This document shows positions 59,927-64,000 of a DNA stretch of 64,000 nt, piece after piece; position 1 is the first letter of the stretch, and every line of letters begins with the position of its first letter. The notes under the pieces are model-generated. The model saw only the letters and a list, made by a program, of their open reading frames with translations. It had not been told where the DNA came from and did no database searches. Source of the stretch: Lineolata rhizophorae. Its lineage: Eukaryota; Ascomycota; Dothideomycetes; Lineolatales; Lineolataceae. The position numbers were made by a program, and so were the translations under genes. The stretch is from the NCBI GenBank assembly GCA_010093515.1, contig MU001679.1:327474-391473 (forward strand). Direction: 5' to 3'.

Positions 59927-62685
59927 ATGGGCAACAGCTCGACAAAGGAGGCTCGTCCTCCCTCCTCCCATCCCCAGTCCGGCCCCGGAAGCGCCAGCTC
60001 CCCCACCGCGGCCGGACCTTCGACATCCTCACCTCACGGCCAGGGAGATCGCCTCGCTTCCTCGTCCCTCTACGGCGCGCGTGCCCACAGAGGTAGTAGG
60101 CATGACATCTTCGCGGCCATCGGGGGTGGCGGGCCATCGGACCGAGACTCGCCCGCTTTGGAGGTCCGGCGCGAAACCAAGGCTGAGAGAGAAGCTCGCA
60201 AGTTGGAGAAGGAGCGAGTGGCGAGAGCAAAGGAACGTGAACGGAGCATGCGCGAGGAAGGGGTCGACGGGGGCTATTTGGTGACCTTAGGCACCTATAC
60301 CGGTCCAGAGGACTTCAACAAAGCTATTGTCCGGCAGCTGATGGTAAGAACGACGAGTCGCGTACGTCCGACGCGCTTGTTCCTTGCTAACGCTCCGCGT
60401 AGATTGAACGTCGACTCGCTCCGTTCTGGCGAGGTCTGAATGACCACAAGGACTCCTGGGTTGAGCACCAACTGGTCGCTGCTGCCAGAGGCCTTCTTAT
60501 CCCACCTGCGGACGAAGCGCCCTCGGACGTCCCGTCCCGTACGGTATCGAAGACAAATGAAAACGCCAAGTCGTCGGATAATAATATCAGTCACCTAACT
60601 GTGCCCATGTCTGGTCGGTCGCAGTCATACAACTCTGATAGGTCAACCAGCTACCTCTCACCGTCTCACCCTGCGTCTTCTCTGCCTTCGCCAACCTCGC
60701 CGTTGGCGTCACCCAGTTCGCCTTCTCCTCTCTTCCGTGGCCGAGCCAAGACTCTTGCGGCTCTAACAACGTCATCAAAGGACAGTTCTCACGCGGACAT
60801 GACGCCTCAGGAAGTACAGCTTCCGAAGGATCCTTATTACAATGGCCAGGCGATCGAGGCGTTCTTATACAAAGACGCGACTGAATGTCCCATATGTTTC
60901 CTATATTACCCACCATACCTTAACAAAACGAGATGCTGTGACCAGCCCATATGCTCCGAATGCTTTGTACAAATCAAACGTCCCGACCCCCACCCGCCGG
61001 AACACGCTGATCCTTCGAACCCCAATGCCGGAGCGGACTCGCAAAGCCCGCAACAATCGGATGATAGCCAGCTAGTCTCTGAGCCCGCCGCCTGCCCCTT
61101 CTGCGTCCAGCCGGAGTTCGGAGTTACTTACGAACCACCACCTTTCCGGCGAGGTTTAGCATACGCGCATCAAGGCCATCCGCAACCTCTAGCAAGTGCA
61201 ACTTCCGCCATGTCGTCAACATCTTCTCTTGCGTCCGCTGGCTTTGGCTCTCCGACTGGAATCAGCTCGTCGAGACGCCGTACAACATCTTTATCCGCCA
61301 ACGCCCCAGCCGTGATAACGACCGACCGCATTCGGCCCGACTGGGCCAAAAAGCTTGCCGACGCCCGTGCCCACGCACTCCGGAGGTCAGCGGCTGCCAC
61401 CGCATTACACAATGCTGCGTATGTGCTCGGAAATCAAGGACCTTCCGACGGACGATCTTTTGGCTTGGGACGTCGACGGAGACTTTTTGGCGGTGACAGT
61501 CCTGGCAGCAGTGGCCGTGGCACTCCAAGATTGGGGGAGGGTGTATCTCTAGCCAGTGGGTCTATGGGCGCGCTTCTCGCTGGGTCAGATCGCCACGGCG
61601 GGCCGTCGAATGGTCGAAACGGTAGCAATGATGAGGGAAACGCCGAAATTCTTCCAGGGCGGCTCAGCTCCAGGAGAAGCAGAATGGAGGACCTCGAAGA
61701 GCTGATGATGATGGAAGCTATTAGGCTAAGCCTCGCAGCTGAAGAGGAACGAAAACGGAAGGAAGAGAAAGAAGCAGCAAAGGAACAGAAGAAAAAGGAA
61801 AAGCGCGAAGCAAAGGAAACCAGGAAACGGGAGAAGAAAGAAAAGAAGAACGGGGGAGGCGGAATGTATGCGCCCGGTGCCAACAGCTCGACCGTTTCAA
61901 ACTTGACAGCGGGTACCCCTGGCCCGTCCACATCGAGCGGGAATCTTGTCCAAGTGGAAGGCAAAGGAAAGGGCGTTGACAGAACTGGAGGAGCGGGATG
62001 TCGCGGGGGTAGCGCGGGCTTCAACCCTCTCAGCGAACCGACGTCCACGATCAATACTTCGGCCGAGCCCTTAGCGGCAACCGCGGCCGCAGCCGAAGAT
62101 CCGCAACGTCATCTTGAGAACAGTAGAGCGCAGATCCAAACGCAAAATCAAAGTCAACAACCTAATCAATTTGCGGACGGTGTGGTGTCGTCCATGCCAA
62201 ACCCGGATTCGACGAGCTCACATCGCACGTTTCTTCGGCGACACTTGTCAAACGCGTCCTCATCTGCGTCCTCCTTAGCTGATGGAGGATCGTCTTCATT
62301 TGGCCCTTCCCCAAACACTAGCGGGCTGGATCTCGCTCCCAGCGCTAGTGGGGATGGAATCAGTTCGGAAACACTGCCAGAGCCCATGCTTAACTTCCAA
62401 AGTCTAGCTGCCATGATCGGTGATGAGGAGAAGAGGCGAGAAGACGCCGACCAGCGAGCTTCTGGGGACTCCTCTGCCGATGGTGGCAAAGAATCTAGCA
62501 ACGTGGAGGACGCGAGCGCAGCTCTCCAGGAGACTTCAGAAGATCTAGCGAACAGCCATGCCACGGTCAAACCCTCCAATGGCCTAGTGAGACAAGTATC
62601 CGGTGCTGATGCCGACATGACGAACGCTTCTCCATCTATCAAAGGCCCGGAAAAGCCCTTTGTATCGGGCCCATCATCGTCATAG
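59927..62685 (+). CDS. SIP5-like RING-type zinc-finger protein
   Basis: Relative of yeast Sip5, a Snf1-kinase and Glc7-phosphatase interactor in glucose signalling (family knowledge). Two exons: 59927..60343 and 60403..62685; 899 aa, long because of disordered Ser/Pro-rich parts. MGNSSTKEA is a good N-myristoylation signal, as in Sip5. A basic coiled segment (about 85-105, [20 protein letters not shown]) precedes the conserved block [40 protein letters not shown] and [18 protein letters not shown]. The zinc finger starts near C301: [32 protein letters not shown], and a second half [17 protein letters not shown]. Around 560-610 is a long charged helix ([20 protein letters not shown] followed by Glu/Lys repeats). 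A possible E3 role is inference. Confidence 0.9.
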
Positions 62686-63276
62686 CCATTTTTCCGACAT
62701 GGCGGATGCCAAACCCGCAGGCGATCAAGTATGAGAGGACTAAGATCGCCGCCGGTCATGTCAGCTCTCTTTCTCTGAAACTCGAATATTCGGCCGGAAT
62801 AGTCCGATCAACGACCACTTGAACGATGTTTGGATTGAACCTTTTGTTGTGGGGGCCGGGTTACGGGGAGAACAAATGGAGTTTGAGAGGCCTAATGTTC
62901 TGTCACAAAAGTTCCAGTATTTGAATTCTCTCGTTGACGCCGCTACTTATGTATGTAGCCTTAGTTTAGGTGATAAAACGGGACGTCAGGCGACACGTTA
63001 CATACGTGGAATTGGGATTGGGAACAGAAGGGGGGTGGATGAAATAGAGCGTGCGTTGCCAGTCTAGCCCTTAAATAGGCTCCGCTACGGCGAGCCCGCG
63101 ACTCCGCGGCACGTGAATGGTGAAGTACGGCAGGCGTGCCTGCGTACCTGCGTGCCTGCAATGTCCACGTATCTACATGCTACATACCTACGGTGGGGTC
63201 AGTTACGGTAGCCCGCCCCGCTAAAGCTCAAGCACCCGACATCTTCCAATCTTTCCCATCCAACGCGCTCGATGCC
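62686..63276. promoter_or_regulatory. Promoter region of the GCIP-like gene
   Basis: 591 bp between two plus-strand genes. It contains the repetitive GCGTGCCTGCGTACCTGCGTGCCTGC stretch at about 63134-63159 and ATACCTACG near 63184. No coding frame is supported. Confidence 0.5.
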
Positions 63277-64000
63277 ATGGCAGCGTTTACGCCGAACCAG
63301 TCGGACATACGGTCGCTAATCGCTCTCACCAAATCCATCCAAACCCTGACGTCGCAATACTTCGCTGCCCTCACCTCCGCAGCTCCGACGCCTTCTCTTG
63401 CCCAGACCAGCTCATGGTCCGCTGCATCGAGCTCTGCCACATCCAGCCGTGCTGTCACATCTCAGACGAGCCCCCAGGAGGCGCCTCCGCTCCTTCCCAT
63501 CCTTCGCGATGCTGCGTCCCTGCTGAAAGCCCATACTACCCGCCTCAGCCTCCTTCTCATCAACAACCCGTACACGCCGTCCGCAATATCTTCCGTGCTC
63601 CGCGATATCGCCAACACTGCGCTACCAACCATGATTGGCGCCGTAGACCTTGCGGGCGGAATCAGCCGCTCGCCTGACCCAAAAACAAGAGAGGAAGCTT
63701 CCAGAACTGCGCCCGTAGGATCCAACCAACCTACGGCAGAGCCGATTCCACGTGTTCTTCTTTTGGAAGTGCGCGCGAGAGTGCGGCGTGTGCTACGCGA
63801 AGTTGATGCTCTTCTAGCGGACGTGATCAACGGTGCAGAGCAGGAACTTAGCCGCGCCTGGGACAACACAACCAAGAGTAACGCATCCTCAGCATGCACC
63901 GAGGCCTTGAACATATCCACAGGCGCTGAGGCGGCCATTCGCGACTGCCTTGCCTCTACCGGCGTTCTATGGGAAGCTTGCGATGCGTTGGTTGAGCTGG
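63277..64000 (+). CDS. GCIP / cyclin-D1-binding-like protein, partial at the right edge
   Basis: The frame from ATG 63277 (MAAFTPNQSDIRSLIALTKS) stays open to the window end, 241 codons, so the carboxyl part is cut off. Characteristic fungal GCIP-domain blocks are LLPILRDAASLLKAHTTRLS, LLLINNPYTPSAISSVLRDI, ANTALPTMIGAVDLAGG, LLLEVRARVRRVLREVDALL and, right at the edge, LASTGVLWEACDALVEL. In animals the family (CCNDBP1/GCIP) binds Grap2 and cyclin D; fungal function is unknown. Residues about 40-75 and 135-160 are Ser/Thr-rich linkers. An intron could begin anywhere past the edge. Because no stop lies within the window, simple stop-to-stop gene searches would miss it. Confidence 0.85.
   Translation, partial: MAAFTPNQSDIRSLIALTKSIQTLTSQYFAALTSAAPTPSLAQTSSWSAASSSATSSRAVTSQTSPQEAPPLLPILRDAASLLKAHTTRLSLLLINNPYTPSAISSVLRDIANTALPTMIGAVDLAGGISRSPDPKTREEASRTAPVGSNQPTAEPIPRVLLLEVRARVRRVLREVDALLADVINGAEQELSRAWDNTTKSNASSACTEALNISTGAEAAIRDCLASTGVLWEACDALVEL

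Noticed and set aside
59193-60284. 363-codon plus-strand frame before the SIP5-like gene
   Set aside because: Pyrimidine-rich leader read in another frame than the MGNSSTK start; low complexity.

Overview
The window is nuclear DNA from a filamentous ascomycete, most likely a sordariomycete. The evidence is short introns (about 45-110 nt, GT...AG, usually GTANGT donors), one-gene-per-promoter organisation on both strands, and protein families typical of Pezizomycotina: a Con7-type zinc-finger regulator, fungal-type Rictor, a SIP5-like RING protein, an MpaB'-type DUF2236 oxygenase and a Brl1/Brr6 nuclear-envelope protein. Genus and species cannot be fixed from the sequence alone. I find no rRNA, no convincing tRNA, no CRISPR and no retroelement.

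Layout, left to right. 1-2.7 kb: Con7-like transcription factor (minus), followed by an unusually long gene-free stretch to 11.07 kb. 11.1-18.7 kb: three intron-rich minus-strand genes, a DBP2-type DEAD-box helicase, a bifunctional THI20-type thiamine enzyme and an F-box/LRR protein. 18.95-20.6 kb: RAD9 checkpoint clamp subunit (plus), sharing a 217-bp promoter with the F-box gene. 20.8-26.1 kb: RCC1-repeat ATS1-like protein (minus), kinesin-6-like motor (plus), and a MULE-derived DNA-binding protein (minus). 27.2-31.3 kb: Rictor/AVO3 subunit of TORC2. 33.4-35.2 kb: double-RING LON-domain protein. 36.9-38.4 kb: DUF2236 oxygenase. 38.4-43.2 kb: gene-poor. 43.2-44.0 kb: conserved acidic protein of unknown function. 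46.4-49.3 kb: RTF2 and an ARA2-like aldo/keto reductase (minus). 50.3-55.1 kb: divergent choline oxidase and betaine-aldehyde dehydrogenase genes. 55.4-57.1 kb: ARP6. 57.4-59.0 kb: Brl1/Brr6. 59.9-62.7 kb: SIP5-like RING protein. 63.3 kb to the right edge: a partial GCIP/cyclin-D1-binding-like gene.

Most genes are housekeeping and unrelated to their neighbours. The clear functional pair is choline oxidase plus betaine-aldehyde dehydrogenase, which together convert choline to glycine betaine; the dehydrogenase ends in SKL and the oxidase in QKL, suggesting a peroxisomal route. The other points that stand out are a MULE transposase DNA-binding region kept as a stand-alone host-like gene, a 456-nt late intron in the DBP2 gene at the RGI/D junction, a 19-nt microexon in the thiamine gene, a GC-AG intron in RAD9, and the 8.4-kb empty region upstream of the Con7 gene. 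Exon boundaries were worked out by hand from reading frame, splice consensus and remembered family motifs; every multi-exon model below keeps frame from ATG to stop.
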